NCBI GenBank assembly: GCA_003550305.1
Contig: QKYT01000020.1
Location: 199,409 to 263,408 of the forward strand
From: Glomus cerebriforme
Taxonomy: Eukaryota > Glomeromycota > Glomeromycetes > Glomerales > Glomeraceae
DNA length: 64,000 nt
Direction: 5' to 3'
Of the stretch, positions 24,120 through 35,837 are shown piece by piece (position 1 is the first letter of the stretch; each line of letters starts with the position of its first letter). The notes beneath the pieces are model-generated. The model was not told the origin of the DNA and searched no databases. It worked only from the letters and a program-made list of their open reading frames with translations. The position numbers and the translations under genes are program-made.

Positions 24120-27100
24120 TTAAGTGAATAATTCCATTGGAGTAACAGAATCAAATACAACTGATCCTGACAACCTTTCATTCATCATGAATTTCAATGG
24201 GAATTGAACCAAATGACCCTTAACATTTTTTAGTTCTGCCCCAACCTGATCTTTGGTTAAATTTTCTGCATTACAAACATGACCAGTTGGAGTCTTTTTG
24301 TCTGGAACAAATGACTTATAATCATCCCAGTTTAAAACTTTATAATAACATAATAATATTTAGTATTATTTAATTGGAACAAAATTATTATTTAAAAAAT
24401 TATAATTACCAGTATCATCTGGAACACAATGGAACACTTTTCGGAAAACTTCTGTATTAACTTTGGCAGTTTGTTGCCAAAGTTTAATGAATTCATCGTT
24501 AAGTGGATCTATAACTCTTTCATCATATTTAGAAAGTTCAGAAAGTTCGTGTTCATTAAAAGTATCAAGAGTTAATGGTGGTGGATAACAGACTGTAGTA
24601 ACTTTTTCATGATCAGATTCATTATGCAGGCCAAGGTGTTCCTTAAAGATATGACGACGTAAAGTGGCCGAAAATTTTCCAGCTTTCCACTGACAATATA
24701 AATTGGATAAAATAAATTTGAGAAACTTCTAGGTTGATATAAATTTATAAATTTGAATAAATACATACATCATTGCCAGCCATCTTAGAATCTATGTAAT
24801 CCTTATCTTCGATAATAGCAGCGATTTCAGAATCGTGATCACCATTTTGTGATCTATCATTCAAATTAGCTATAATGAAAAAATTAACTAATTAATTCAT
24901 TCAAAGAAAGTTAAATCAAAAGGATTTTCTACTCACCAGAACCAATGATAACAATTCTGTCATCAGCGATTAAAAGTTTGGTGTGAATATACAGTTCCTC
25001 AGTGATGAAGGTGCCAGAAGGATCTTTATCAACTGATGTTTGAGGAACAGCTGGTTCTGCACCAGATTGTTCACCTGATTTGAGTGCATTTTTCTCATCA
25101 TCTAAAATACCCAGACCTTTTTCTACAGCTTTAGGATTAATTTCATCATAAGTACGAAGTGAATAAAATTCAATGTACTTATCAGGATCATCAACACCTT
25201 CTTTTCTTAAACGTTCAAGAATCGATTGTCCACCTCGGCAAATCGATTGGTATTGGTAATGTATTACAAGACTAAATGCATAAATAAAACAAAAATAAGG
25301 TCGATATTTGTTTAAGAAATGAATTGAAAAGTACTTACCGAACAGTACCGGCATCACTGGAGTTGAGATCAGCTGGGAAAGCTGGAAGCAAAGGCATGGC
25401 AACGATGATCTTGAATCGTTCATTATTTTTATGGGCCCTAACAATTCTTTCCACAATTGCCTGTAAATAATGAAATAGCTATGTTAATATGTATCATTTA
25501 TTTTGAAATAATAAATCAAAAATTTTACCTTTCCAATAAGATTCTTTACTGGATAGTCATTGCTTTCTTTTGTAGCAGTAACTATAGCGAAAAAATCGTT
25601 ATATAATGAATTATACATAAATAATTTAAATTATTACAAATACAGCTAAAAAATTCTTACTGAAAAATTGGTTTTCAATATATATGAAGTGTTTAGCCTC
25701 TTCAATGATTTTAAGGTAAGCATTTTGGATTGAACGCTATAAATAAATTTGTTAATACATAATCAACCAAAAAAAAATAAATAAATAATAAATTTACCTC
25801 TACTTCTTCAAGACCATGACTCCACTTAGCGCTACTTCTTAAAATTTGAACGTTACTTTTACCCTTATGCGGATGACAATCGATTTTTTTACTACTATAA
25901 TTATAAGATCTGACTTGTGGAGGATATTCACGATCATGTTGTTGATCGGACTTGGCAATCAAAACTGGATATTCAATACGATTTTCGGCTTTTTCTTTTT
26001 TGATAAAGTTCCATCGTTGAATAAAATGACGTGTAATATCAAGTACTGGTCTGCCAACCTGTGAATATACACAAATGAATTAAAATTTTAAATTAAATAC
26101 AATAATGAGAATTTGTATTTTATGATTAAATGCAATACTCACAATACCAATAGACACATCATGCCATGGCATACGAGCAGTATTGTCCTTCTTGATTAAA
26201 GCTCTTGCCCAATTTTCCACTATAATATTAAAAAGAAAAATTCAATATTAAATATACATATGTATAGTTTCTAATAGGAAAATAAATATTTATAATCAAT
26301 AGATAAATACCATCAGCGAAATCCTTGATTCTAGGATTCGAGTAATCTTGACCAGGCCAAACAGAATAATTATTAGAAGATTCATGAAAATCAGCGAGTT
26401 GATGTGCTGATGTATCGTAACGACCAAAGCACAAATCTAAACCACCAATGAAAGCAATTTTTCTATCGACAACTACAATTTTCTTATATTTCAAAGAAAA
26501 AGTTATTTTTAATAAAATTTTTTAAATTCTTTATCATTACTTTAATCTTAGATTAATATTTACCTCGTGATGCTAAAATACGAAATTTTGTTCATAATAG
26601 AATAATGGTAAAAATTGGAATTAATTTTAAAATATCCATTTATGTGGATTAAACAGATTAAAATGATACAATTACCGCCCAAAATAAAGTGAAATTGCCA
26701 CTAATATCATGGTCAGGATGCCTTTGCACTAAGCATAAAATTAATATTATTTGAAAGAATCGGAAAATATCAATCAATAAAATATGAGACAACTTACCAA
26801 GAATGTTCTTGTCCAAACTCTGCAAAGTATTTTTACTATGTGCGGAATTCAAAGTCAAAGCTTGGGCCAATTCTTTATAGACAACGACATATATTTTCAC
26901 TCCCTCTTTTGCTTTCTTTTGAAGAAGTCTATCAAGGCGATATTCCTCGTTCTTGGCAGGAGGTCTGCGAAGATACTATGTCAAAAAAAATTACATTAAT
27001 GCTAAGTCATGTGACTTAACACGTGAGAACTTGCGCAAATACAATATCGTAAACCTGAAACGCGAAAAAATTTTTGCGCGTCGAATGCTACATACCAATT

Positions 27101-27329
27101 CAGGTGAAAGCCACCAGTCTTCAATGAAAATCTCTTTTTCGGCACTCATAAGGGCTTCTGAGACAGCATAAAAATAGTCTTTACCATCGACATACCATTT
27201 TACGTGACAACCTTCTCTTTCGGGAGCAAAAGATTTGAAGCGGTTTTCTCTATCCCACTCGCCCTTAGTTCCCTTTTCTCCTAGTACTATATTAGAGATA
27301 GCTCCTACAACTCCTTCAACAAACTCCAT
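24120..27329 (-). CDS. Phospholipase D with two HKD motifs
   Basis: Fourteen exons, here read as 27329-27096, 26975-26798, 26728-26676, 26572-26564, 26482-26311, 26219-26143, 26058-25798, 25736-25661, 25581-25529, 25460-25339, 25271-24937, 24869-24769, 24689-24410 and 24337-24120. They give 722 aa with every phase consistent. Motif 1 is HHEKIVVVDRKIAFIGGLD (about residue 156) and motif 2 IHTKLLIADDRIVIIGSAN (about residue 507). Also seen are IEDWWLSPELYLRRPP, IYIENQFFI and the DSEIAAII block, all typical of PLD1/Spo14-like enzymes. PX and PH domains are absent, so it is a short form. PLD hydrolyses phosphatidylcholine to phosphatidic acid and choline at membranes. HHE of motif 1 comes from a 9-nt exon. 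Confidence 0.92.
26564..26572 (-). other. 9-nt micro-exon of phospholipase D
   Basis: On the minus strand CATCACGAG lies between tattttag and GTAAATATTAATC. The preceding exon ends in phase 0 with the Ala of FTLFWA and the next begins AAAATTGTAG (Lys-Ile-Val), so the micro-exon supplies His-His-Glu of the first HKD motif. Skipping it would keep the frame but remove the catalytic His. Confidence 0.85.
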
Positions 27330-28004
27330 TATTAATTGATTATTTTTTTTAAAAAATTGAACGTTCGTCGATTAAAAACTAGCTAGAAGCCTGAAAAAAA
27401 AGTCAAGGAATTTCACTTCTTTTTGTTTAAATAGCAAAGCCACACACGAGATTGTTACTCAAAAATTTTAAACTTTAAATTCGGTTATCGGCTGGGGAGG
27501 GCGGGAAATACTAATTACCCAAAATGTTAGCAATTTGTACATCATCACCGTATAAACTGGTTAAAACGAGTTTTTAAATTAAAGATTTGAGTAATTAAAA
27601 AAAAAAATTATACGTGACATATGATATGTGTACAAATTTATTTTAAAATAGGTATGATTTTGTTCACCACTTTAAGAAGCATGATTAAACTTGAAAAGTT
27701 TGGTTTTCTTTGTTACTCAGTGAGCAAGTGAGCAAATAGCATTGGTCACGATGTTACCCTTGCTGCACTTCTTTTTTATTCATCAATGAATCATAAGCTT
27801 CCTATTAAAGGATCACTGCAGCAAATCGTCACCACTAAAAACTACTATTTTAGAAGTCTTTGTCAGTGTTCTATATAAAAGTATTATTTATTCTTCCTGC
27901 TTCATTTACAAAACAAAAACAAAAAACCCAACCTATATTCCATTCACTTATACTTCTTTATACTATTTCTTTCCTATTTCATTTTACAAATTAAAATTAC
28001 CAAC
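27330..28004. promoter_or_regulatory. Divergent interval with TATA box before the 78-aa gene
   Basis: Holds the upstream regions of phospholipase D and the small gene at 28005. A good TATA box (ctatataaaa, 27871-27880) lies 125-135 bp upstream of the small gene's ATG, with a CA-rich leader (acaaaacaaaaacaaaaaac) between. A direct gtgagcaagtgagca motif lies near 27720. Confidence 0.45.
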
Positions 28005-28241
28005 ATGTTGACTTCAACAAGCACAGTTACTGATAATAGCTCTGACTTTGGTCCAACCTTATTACAAGACGTTGTCGACGGTACAGAGAGTTACCAGTTA
28101 CCAAATACTACGGTGGAAATCCCTGCACCAGAGTCATTCTTGCCTCCCATATATGAATTGGATATTCCAGTTCCACACTTTGCATTGAGACGTCGTAACG
28201 CTGTAGTAGAAGCTGTGTTGGAAACTCCACTCGTTTTTTAA
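28005..28241 (+). CDS. Small orphan protein, 78 aa
   Basis: Single exon, starting MLTSTSTVTDNSSDFGP and ending VVEAVLETPLVF. It is not low-complexity, has a balanced codon choice unlike random AT-rich frames, and follows a clear TATA box and a CA-rich leader. It has no signal peptide or membrane segment. A Pro-rich central stretch (EIPAPESFLPPIYELDIPVP) precedes RRRN. No family is recognised. The context suggests a strongly transcribed short gene, perhaps encoding a small regulatory protein; this is inference. A possible donor (GTAAGT) just after the stop could mark a 3' UTR intron. Confidence 0.6.
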   Translation: MLTSTSTVTDNSSDFGPTLLQDVVDGTESYQLPNTTVEIPAPESFLPPIYELDIPVPHFALRRRNAVVEAVLETPLVF

Positions 28242-28981
28242 ACAATCAAATAACAATTATTTCTTGTAAGTTTCTTGATTCGAATGGTTATCTTCTTTTA
28301 ATATTCAAATAGAGACATTTAATCACAAATTTTTCTTTAATCAATTTAGAATTTTGAAATAAATATAATTCTATTATCTAACAACAAAAAAAATTTCAAA
28401 ACAAAAAAAAAAAAATAATTATTAAATATATACATCATTTTTAGGCTATACAACATTTTAGAGAACTATTTTTATCATATAATTCCATTGTTTATAACTT
28501 ACAAATTTTATCACCAATTACATTTGTTAAATATATTTTATAGAAGTACATAGTTGTTGGGTTTATTTGGTTTTTGCAGGATACTTGGTCCCCATTATTA
28601 AAAAGGATTTTTTAACCAAGAATGAATAGTCGAACGGCAGGTCCGTCTTGGTTACTTATTTATCTTTGAACCTTTTTAGACAATTATTTATAAAATAATA
28701 AACTTGATTGAGACTGGAGATTACAAGAGAGCAACAAGATTTTTAGTCTTATTTCAAAATTTACATTTGAATTAACATTCTTATCATAAATGTTTATTTT
28801 ACGCGTCAATTTATTTTTTACGATAATTATTAGAAATGTTATCTTTTATTAAACTAATACATTGTATATTAGTTTTTAACAAAAATCCTTTTGGAAAATA
28901 AAAAGATATAAAAAAAAAAAAAAATTTTTCCAAAAAAGAGTACATGCATTCCCATAAAACTTTTAATAAGTTTTCGTTTCC
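28242..28981. other. 3' interval between the 78-aa gene and the forkhead gene
   Basis: About 0.7 kb, AT-rich, probably 3' UTRs of two convergent genes. It has A/T homopolymers near 28400 and 28910 and no further coding sequence. Confidence 0.4.
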
Positions 28982-30582
28982 TTACAAGAATGGGCTAAAT
29001 GACGCGAAAAATTCTGCATCACCTTGCCAGTTAGGGTCATTGCCATCGTAGTATCTACGGTAAACCTCATCACATCCTTCTGCAATCTTTCGGATCATTA
29101 TTTTCTCTATACCTTTTTCTGGACCTGTGGAAATGCCTTATATAAATTATAAGTATTGTTAAAGTAAGCTTTTTTTTTAAATAGATTAAAATTAACAGAT
29201 ACTTGTAATACTCGATACACCAGGATTAAGGGATCTATCTATAATAGATTCCTTAAACCCGGTGTATCGAGTATTACATAAATAGTTTTTACCCTCGACG
29301 TTCATTGTTTCCGTCACCTTCTCAACGTTTTTTACTATTTCAACTCCGGCCTTTTTCTTTGAAGGCCTAACCTCCCTTTCTCCTCTTAATTGAAGAGTAA
29401 TTTGGACAGTAGCCTCAATGTTATCTTTGACATGTCGTAATCTCTCCCGGACTATTTGCGTCGGATTCTGTGCACTATCATTTTTTTTATTGGTTGTGGT
29501 GGTTGTGATTACTTCGTTTTCATCTGACCTTGCTCTCTTACAAGAGCCCTTAGCTTCATTACTGGGCGGTTTAAAATGCCCGTTCACAAAATAGCGTTTG
29601 TATGTAGGATCGACCGTCCAATAACCACCTTTTCCTGTGGCTCCTTCGCCACGTGAGGCTCTAACAAAGGCTGCGTTCAACGAGAGATTGTGTCGAATCG
29701 AATTCTATATAAAAATATATATGCATATGTATGAAAAATATTATATAATTAAATCGAAGTAATAAATACCTTCCAGCCTTGTTGATTTCTCTTAAAGAAT
29801 GGATAAGAAGTGCTTATCCATTCGTATATTTCCGCCAGGGTGGATTTCTTTTCAGGCGATGCAAAAATCGCCTGACAAATCATTGAAGCATACGAATAGT
29901 CGGGTTTTGGTATAAGACCTTCGTTGCTTGTATTTGCTGTTCTGTTGGTCGTTTGCATTAGGACTTGAGTAGGACCCGGAACAACAAAACCTTGTGCTCC
30001 CTCCAATTTAGGCAATAAAATCTTATTGCCGCTCTTCATCATTTTGATACCCTCATCATCGAGAGTTTTGGGTTGTGCTTGTCCAGGTACAAAATAACTA
30101 GGCCTTATTAAAGACATTGGCCCTTGTGGATCTTCCGGAATGACAACCGCAGGCATTACGATGCCTCTTGAGTCCGTTGCATTTATTCGGCTTGGTTCGG
30201 CATTTGAAGCTGTTTGAACTTTGTTAATATCGCTCGAGGTGGTCATAGAGATTTCCGGAACTCTATTTATAATATCTTGTACGCCATCAATGTGAGGCTG
30301 TATGGTAACACTTTCACTTATAGTAGGCTGAACCTCTATTTCATGACCGACGCATGTCTTAAATGTGGATCGAATAGTATGTTTGGGCCGACCATATATC
30401 ATAGGAGTTTGGTGATTAAAACTATCTGTAACATTCCTTGAGAGATTTTTAATATTGGTAGACGGTGCATTTACTGTTATGTTCGTATTTACGATACTTG
30501 AATTATTATTATCGTTTAATGGGTTAGCGTCATTTTTATTTGAGCCGTCTGCTGGGGTTTGAACTTTAGAGTTATTCTCCAT
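28982..30582 (-). CDS. Forkhead transcription factor
   Basis: Exons 29770-30582, 29203-29704 and 28982-29124 give 485 aa in frame. A winged-helix forkhead domain spans about residues 228-310 across the first intron: KPDYSYASMICQAIFAS, STLAEIYEWISTSYPFF, NQQGWKNSIRHNLSLN (recognition helix) and GKGGYWTVDP. The N-terminal 220 residues are Asn/Thr-rich and disordered. The region after the domain is basic (KRARSDEN, RPSKKK). The end reads DEVYRRYYDGNDPNWQ. It is a nuclear DNA-binding regulator; the target genes are unknown. A 75-nt near-palindrome lies in frame in exon 2, and a donor-like GTAATA at its edge would allow a 460-aa form without it. Divergent from TCERG1. Confidence 0.85.
29204..29278. 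repeat. 75-nt near-palindrome inside the forkhead gene
   Basis: Outer arms of 18 bp pair perfectly: tgtaatactcgatacacc at 29204-29221 and ggtgtatcgagtattaca at 29261-29278. The inner part also pairs with two mismatches, one G-U pair and a loop of about 4 nt, giving roughly 35 bp of stem. It is read in frame as 25 codons without a stop. On the transcribed strand it starts GTAATA, so it may also act as the start of an intron. Confidence 0.85.
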
Positions 30583-30969
30583 TTATATCCAAAAGTAAGG
30601 TGCTATTGATTATACAAAGGATGAAATAATTTAGTTTCTATGTCAGTTCTTTGAAAACGTAAAAGAAAAAGTTGCGAAAACCTAGGGTATATATATTATA
30701 GGAATATCGAAAAATTCCCCGGGTGAAAAAAATGATCGCGTTTTTTTTTCGCGATCATTATTTTGTTTAAAATTAGTAAATCATAATATAATCAAAACGC
30801 GAAAAAAATAAGTGTCACATGCAGAAAATTCTTTGCCAGAGGATCTACAGTATTTTTACTTCAATAACCAATCATATTCGTTAGGTTAAATTTCTCTCAC
30901 GTGACTAATGATTTAAGGTCCTAAAGTTTCGAAGCCGAAATAAACTAACCAGTTACTTCGCATTATAAT
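30583..30969. promoter_or_regulatory. Divergent promoter with hairpin, forkhead/TCERG1
   Basis: 387 bp between divergent starts. A perfect 10-bp inverted repeat (aatgatcgcg at 30731-30740, cgcgatcatt at 30750-30759) is separated by a T-run loop. A second cgcg-type site (aaaacgcgaaa, near 30797) and cacgtgact (near 30899) follow. These are candidate protein-binding sites; no factor is assigned. Confidence 0.4.
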
Positions 30970-33900
30970 ATGGATCGTACGTCTCGTTCACCACCTCGGG
31001 AACAAGATCAATCTCATTCTAGCTTTCCGCAACAGCGCCCACCTTCTGTAAGCCCACATCAATTACCTCAATTACACATGACTCCGCCTTTTCGTCCACT
31101 TCTTCCTTCGGGCTGGACTGAACACCGTGCCCCAAATGGAATGTTTTATTACTATAATGCTGCAACAGGCCAAAGTACCTGGGAAAGACCTATAGTGGTT
31201 CCTCCTCCTCCGATCGGACCACCTCCTGGAATCAGCGTGAATTTGCCGCCACCTTCATTTCAGCCACTTTCAGGAATGGTGTCACAGCAAATACAACAAA
31301 ACGTACCGTTTAATCAACAGAAGGACAAGAGTAAAGAAAAAAAGAAAAAAGAAAAGGCTAAAGGAAAGTAGGTATATCCCGATCAGTACTTTATTTGGAC
31401 ACGCTCGTTTTTTCATTAATCTCATAAAATATTATTCCTTTGTTAAAAAAAAACTTTACATTTTATAGGAGACAAATTCCCGATACAAAATGGTATATTG
31501 TTAATACAACTGAAGGAAATGAATTTTATTATAATTCTGAGACAAAACAATCCGTTTGGGTAGTCCCCGAAGAAATTGCAGTAGCTGTCAAAGATTTTAA
31601 AGAGCAAGAAGAAAAAAATGCCCAAAATCAAAAATCAAATGACAGCACAGGATTAAAAAGAAAGGCGAACGATGAGGAAGTAGCTGGTAGTGAGGATGTC
31701 AAAAGAGCTAAAGGGAGCGTAGATGATGGTGAAATTGAAGGAACTGAGTTAATATCCTTGTCATATTATAATTTTTTTTTAATTAATTTGATGAATAAAT
31801 ATTTAATGAACATAAAAACATTTAGATTGACGGAAGATGATATAGCTTTCCAACTTCAGTTCATGGAAGAACAAGAAAATCAAGAATTAATGGATGATGA
31901 CTTGGAAGACTATGACGATAAATTAGATGATCATGAGTATACAGGTGAAGAAGAAAACTCATTATCAAAAAAGAAAGATAAGGGAAGAGAGGTAGAATTG
32001 TCGTCGGAAGAACGTGTACTTATGTTTAAGGTAAATCAAAGTTATTATATATAATTAGTTCATTTTTATTTTTATAGAAATTAAGACAGTCTTCTTTGCT
32101 TTTTAGAGCTTGCTTAAAGATATGGAAGTTTCGCCATTTGCCATTTGGGAAAAAGAACTCCCGAGAATAATTCATGATGAAAGATATACGTGTATGTTAA
32201 GAATGTTAGGCATAATATTGAATTTTAGGATTTTAGGACTAATATTATTACTTATTTGTAATCTTAAAGTGATACCGACTTTGAAACAAAGAAAAGAAAT
32301 ATTTGATGAATACTGCAAAGAACGTGTAGCGGAAGTAAGGGCTGAAAAAAAAAACAAGGCGAAGGTAACGAATATTTTTGTGTAATATATTTAAATTCGT
32401 CAATACTTATGGTCTTTATAATTAGAATTTATCGGTAAAAGATGAGTATCTAAAGTTACTTGAAGAAGAAACAACTCACCGTTCTCACTGGGATGACTTT
32501 AGGAGAAAGTTTAAACGTGATTCAAGGTTTAAAAAATTTTCCGACGACAAAGAAAAGGAAAAAATATTCAGGAATCATGTCAAAGGGTTGAAAGAAAAAG
32601 AAACCGAACGTGAGAATTTGTTTTGTATATTCGTATTTTGCACACGTTTTATGTCTATATTTATTGCTTAACCGTCTTCGTTTTAATAGGCAAGAGAGCT
32701 CAGCAAAAAAAAGCTGAAGAAGAGTTTATAAAGTTATTAAGGGAGACAAAGGAAATAAATTATAGCTCTAGTTGGCGAAAGGTATAAATCAATATAACCT
32801 TATTAGTATAGAATTTTATTTCAAAATTATTTAATCGTTATTTTATTATACAGATTAAACGGATTATTGATCATGATCCAAGATATGATGCTGTAGAATC
32901 TTCTGATATTCGAGAAGATTTATTTAGAGATTATTGTAGAAAATTAGAAGCCGAGGATGAAGAAGAAATGGCTAGGAGAGAAGATGAACGTAGACAAAAA
33001 GATCGTAAAGCAAGGTATGTCTTTGTTATACTTAATTTATCCTTATTGAAATTGATAATTTGTCCCTTTTTTTTAAAAAAAAATTTTTTTGATAAATATA
33101 TAATTTATTGCTATTTAAGAGAAGAGGCAAGCTTAAGAAATCGAGAAGCTCAAGTTAGGTGGGAAAAGAAGGTCCAAAACCGTGAGAAGGATAATGCTAA
33201 AAATAAAATTATGCGAGATGAATCCATACGCGAATTCCAAACACTCTTGGTAGATTTAGTACGAACTCATGAGGTAATAGAATAAAAGTATTTATACCAC
33301 GATTTTCTAATTAACGCCTGTGAATTTTTTTACTGATATTTTCACGGTGAAATGAGTTGAGCTTATAATTAGAAATTCCGTGATATAAATCAGTTATTCT
33401 ACGGATTCCCGCGAAATAACTGTTACATATCTGATTATATTTCTCTTATCAATTTACTAATTAACTTAATCTATAATTTTGTAAATTTCCAGACTACCTG
33501 GGAATTAAAGAAACCTGATTTACAAAGAGATCCGCGTTTTCATGGACCTGGTCTTGAAGACAAAGATAGAGAAAGATTATTTCAAGAACGTATAGATGAT
33601 ATCTATCAAAAGCGTTTGAAATCATATCATGAACTACTTGATCAACACGTTCAGCTTGATACTACTTGGTTAGAAATTCAATCAACTATTAAAGAGGATT
33701 CTCGTTCTGTCCGACTTTCAAAAAACGAGAAACTATTAGAAGAACTATTTGATAAATATTTAATTCAAAGAATTGAAGTAGCTAAAAAAGAATTTAAAGA
33801 ACTTTTGCGAGAAAATCAATTTGTTGAATATAGGACACGGATGATTAAATTATCAGAAGATGGTGCAACAGATGAGACTGGAACCAGTAAAGAGAAAGCA

Positions 33901-34122
33901 CGTGCATTATCGCTGGAAGAAATTCATGATGTACTTAAAGTAAGTATATTTTTGGATCATTTTCATATTTAGCATTCTTTCTTATAATGTTATATTGATT
34001 TATAGGAAGATAAACGTTATTTGGTACTTAATCCTATGCCGAGCATCCGTAATGAACTAATTACGGATTATTTAAATAATTTGGAACCACCAAAAATGAC
34101 AGTGCATCAAGGTCGAGAATGA
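30970..34122 (+). CDS. TCERG1: Transcription elongation regulator 1 homologue (WW and FF domains)
   Basis: Roughly ten exons. Exon 1 is 30970-31367 and the stop is TGA at 34120-34122. A Pro-rich N-terminus with WW1 (LPSGWTEHRAPNGMFYYYN, about residues 50-80) is followed by WW2 (WYIVNTTEGNEFYYNSETK) in exon 2. Then come an acidic linker and about five FF domains: KSLLKDMEVSPFAIWEKELP with KQRKEIFDEYCKERVAE; TTHRSHWDDFRRKFKRDSRF; FIKLLRETKEINYSSSWRK with DPRYDAVE; FQTLLVDLVRTHETTWELKK; and FKELLRENQFVEYRTRM with DKRYLVLNPMP. Order and sequence match TCERG1/CA150 (yeast Urn1 is a short relative). It couples RNA polymerase II elongation to splicing: WW domains bind Pro-rich splicing factors and FF domains bind phospho-CTD. 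The 3' end converges with TRAPPC13. Confidence 0.85.
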
Positions 34123-34235
34123 TACAGTAGAATAATATTAGCAAGAATTTATTAAAAATAGTGGGTCTATATTGTCTAATTTGACATGCATACTATATGT
34201 TGTATTTATATAAGTGTAATATTCTAAAAAAATTT

Positions 34236-35687
34236 CTACTTTGAAAATAAAACAAAAATGTCCGTAAAATGGTCAATTTCTTTTGTATAACCAGATATTT
34301 TATCTAACACTTTTAAACCGCCAACTTTCTGCAATCCAGGACTTAACGGGAAAAACTCTAGGTAAAATTCAACAGAGGCATCTGATGCTAATTCACCCAG
34401 GTACTTTGTAGAAGGACCACTAAGTAATACAGAACCCATTTTATTTTTAGTAGCTGTTATCGTTAATTTTAAAGTAGATTTCGTCCGATTTCTTATACGA
34501 CATCCTAATTTAAATGGAATTTCAAGTTCTATTAAAGGTGGAATGGATGTTACGGAAAGCTCAATCTCATCCAATATTGGGGGTTTACGTATCAATTGAC
34601 TTGTCTGTAAACGTCCGGTTTCACCATAGTTTGAACGCCATACAATTTCAAGTTTCCCAAGAGCATTTGTTGTCCGTGCAAGTTTATCATCTATTTCGGG
34701 TTTTGGTGTTAACATATACAAATATTGACGAATATCTTGTGGGTTTAAATAATTGTTCTTTCCAAAAATACTTTCTTGTTCTACTTTTGTTAATTTTGCA
34801 TTATGAGTTTTTTTGACAATATTTGATTTTTCGAACTCTGTATTATCATTTTTTAAATTTATTTGACCTTTCGTAATGTTAAAATCATCATTATCATCAT
34901 TTTCTTCCTTATTCTCAATATTAGATTCTTTATTAATCAAATCATTCTTTTCATTAATATTGTCATTAACATTTGTAAGATCTTTCTCATTCATTTCATC
35001 ATCAGATACCGCATAATTCAAATCCTTATATTTAAAAACTTCCCCAGGTTCAAAATTCATCTTCTCCAAATACATTAATCTCGTTGCTACGTTTTGAATC
35101 TGAACTTCCAAAAACACTGTCCCATCTGCCATACTATTAACTTTAGTTCTGACTGCGAAAGGATTCAAAACTTGAAATCTATAAAACTTTTTAAAATTCC
35201 TTTTCATCCCTTCATCTGAATATTGAACCATACAAACCAAATTATGTATACCTAATTCTTTGATCTCGTGTCTTATTATAAATTCGCGTGCTTTACGTGC
35301 TTCAACAATTGGAATTGGATTGGAAGCAGTATCCACCAATTGCAATCGTTGCGAATTTGTTTGAAGTTCTGCCCTAACAATGACATCACGTGCAGCAAGA
35401 GTGGAATCGTTATTTATAACAAGATAACCGTCAAAAGTAGCACCTAAATAAATATTTTCAAGCGCGTTTGAAGTTTTTGAAGATGAAGATAATAGTTCGT
35501 TCTCACTAAGGTCACGCATGTAAATTCTTGATGTTAATTTCGAATCAGTAGAATCAAAAGGTTCTACTTGTGACTTCTTTTCAGTTCCTTTGCTGATTGA
35601 TTGTCTTATAACCTTTAGAGATAACAAATGTTGTGGTTCCCGAGGCTGTTCTATAATAATGTTGGGATTACCGCTAATTACCGACAT
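34236..35687 (-). CDS. TRAPPC13: TRAPP complex subunit 13
   Basis: Single exon, 483 aa from the Met at 35687 (MSVISGNPNIIIEQP). An upstream in-frame Met only adds a hydrophobic leader that is probably 5' UTR. Family blocks: EPQHLLSLKVIRQS at the start, NIYLGATFDGYLVINNDS, DVIVRAELQTNSQRLQL, HEIKELGIHNLVCMVQYS, RNFKKFYRFQVLNPFAVRTK, VFLEVQIQNVATRLMYLEKM, then RQYLYMLTPKPE and LGKLEIVWRSNYGETGRLQT. An acidic Asn/Asp-rich insert of about 80 residues (about 260-340) is absent from animal proteins. TRAPPC13 belongs to TRAPPIII, a Rab1/Ypt1 exchange factor for autophagy and Golgi traffic. Confidence 0.9.
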   Translation of the reverse strand: MSVISGNPNIIIEQPREPQHLLSLKVIRQSISKGTEKKSQVEPFDSTDSKLTSRIYMRDLSENELLSSSSKTSNALENIYLGATFDGYLVINNDSTLAARDVIVRAELQTNSQRLQLVDTASNPIPIVEARKAREFIIRHEIKELGIHNLVCMVQYSDEGMKRNFKKFYRFQVLNPFAVRTKVNSMADGTVFLEVQIQNVATRLMYLEKMNFEPGEVFKYKDLNYAVSDDEMNEKDLTNVNDNINEKNDLINKESNIENKEENDDNDDFNITKGQINLKNDNTEFEKSNIVKKTHNAKLTKVEQESIFGKNNYLNPQDIRQYLYMLTPKPEIDDKLARTTNALGKLEIVWRSNYGETGRLQTSQLIRKPPILDEIELSVTSIPPLIELEIPFKLGCRIRNRTKSTLKLTITATKNKMGSVLLSGPSTKYLGELASDASVEFYLEFFPLSPGLQKVGGLKVLDKISGYTKEIDHFTDIFVLFSK

Positions 35688-35837
35688 TTTGAAACTTGAA
35701 TCTATATAAAAACTTGGTATAAAGAGGAGAGAATTTATCAATCAGAAAATACTGTCCAGATTACATAGGTGACTTTGTGAAACGAAAAAACACGTGTAAT
35801 TAGATCGGAATTTTTCACTTTTTTTTTTCGTGACAAA
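35688..35837. promoter_or_regulatory. 150-bp divergent promoter, TRAPPC13/CPOX
   Basis: Only 150 bp separate the start codons. An E-box-like acacgtgt lies near 35789, followed by a T-run adjacent to the CPOX side. Confidence 0.4.
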
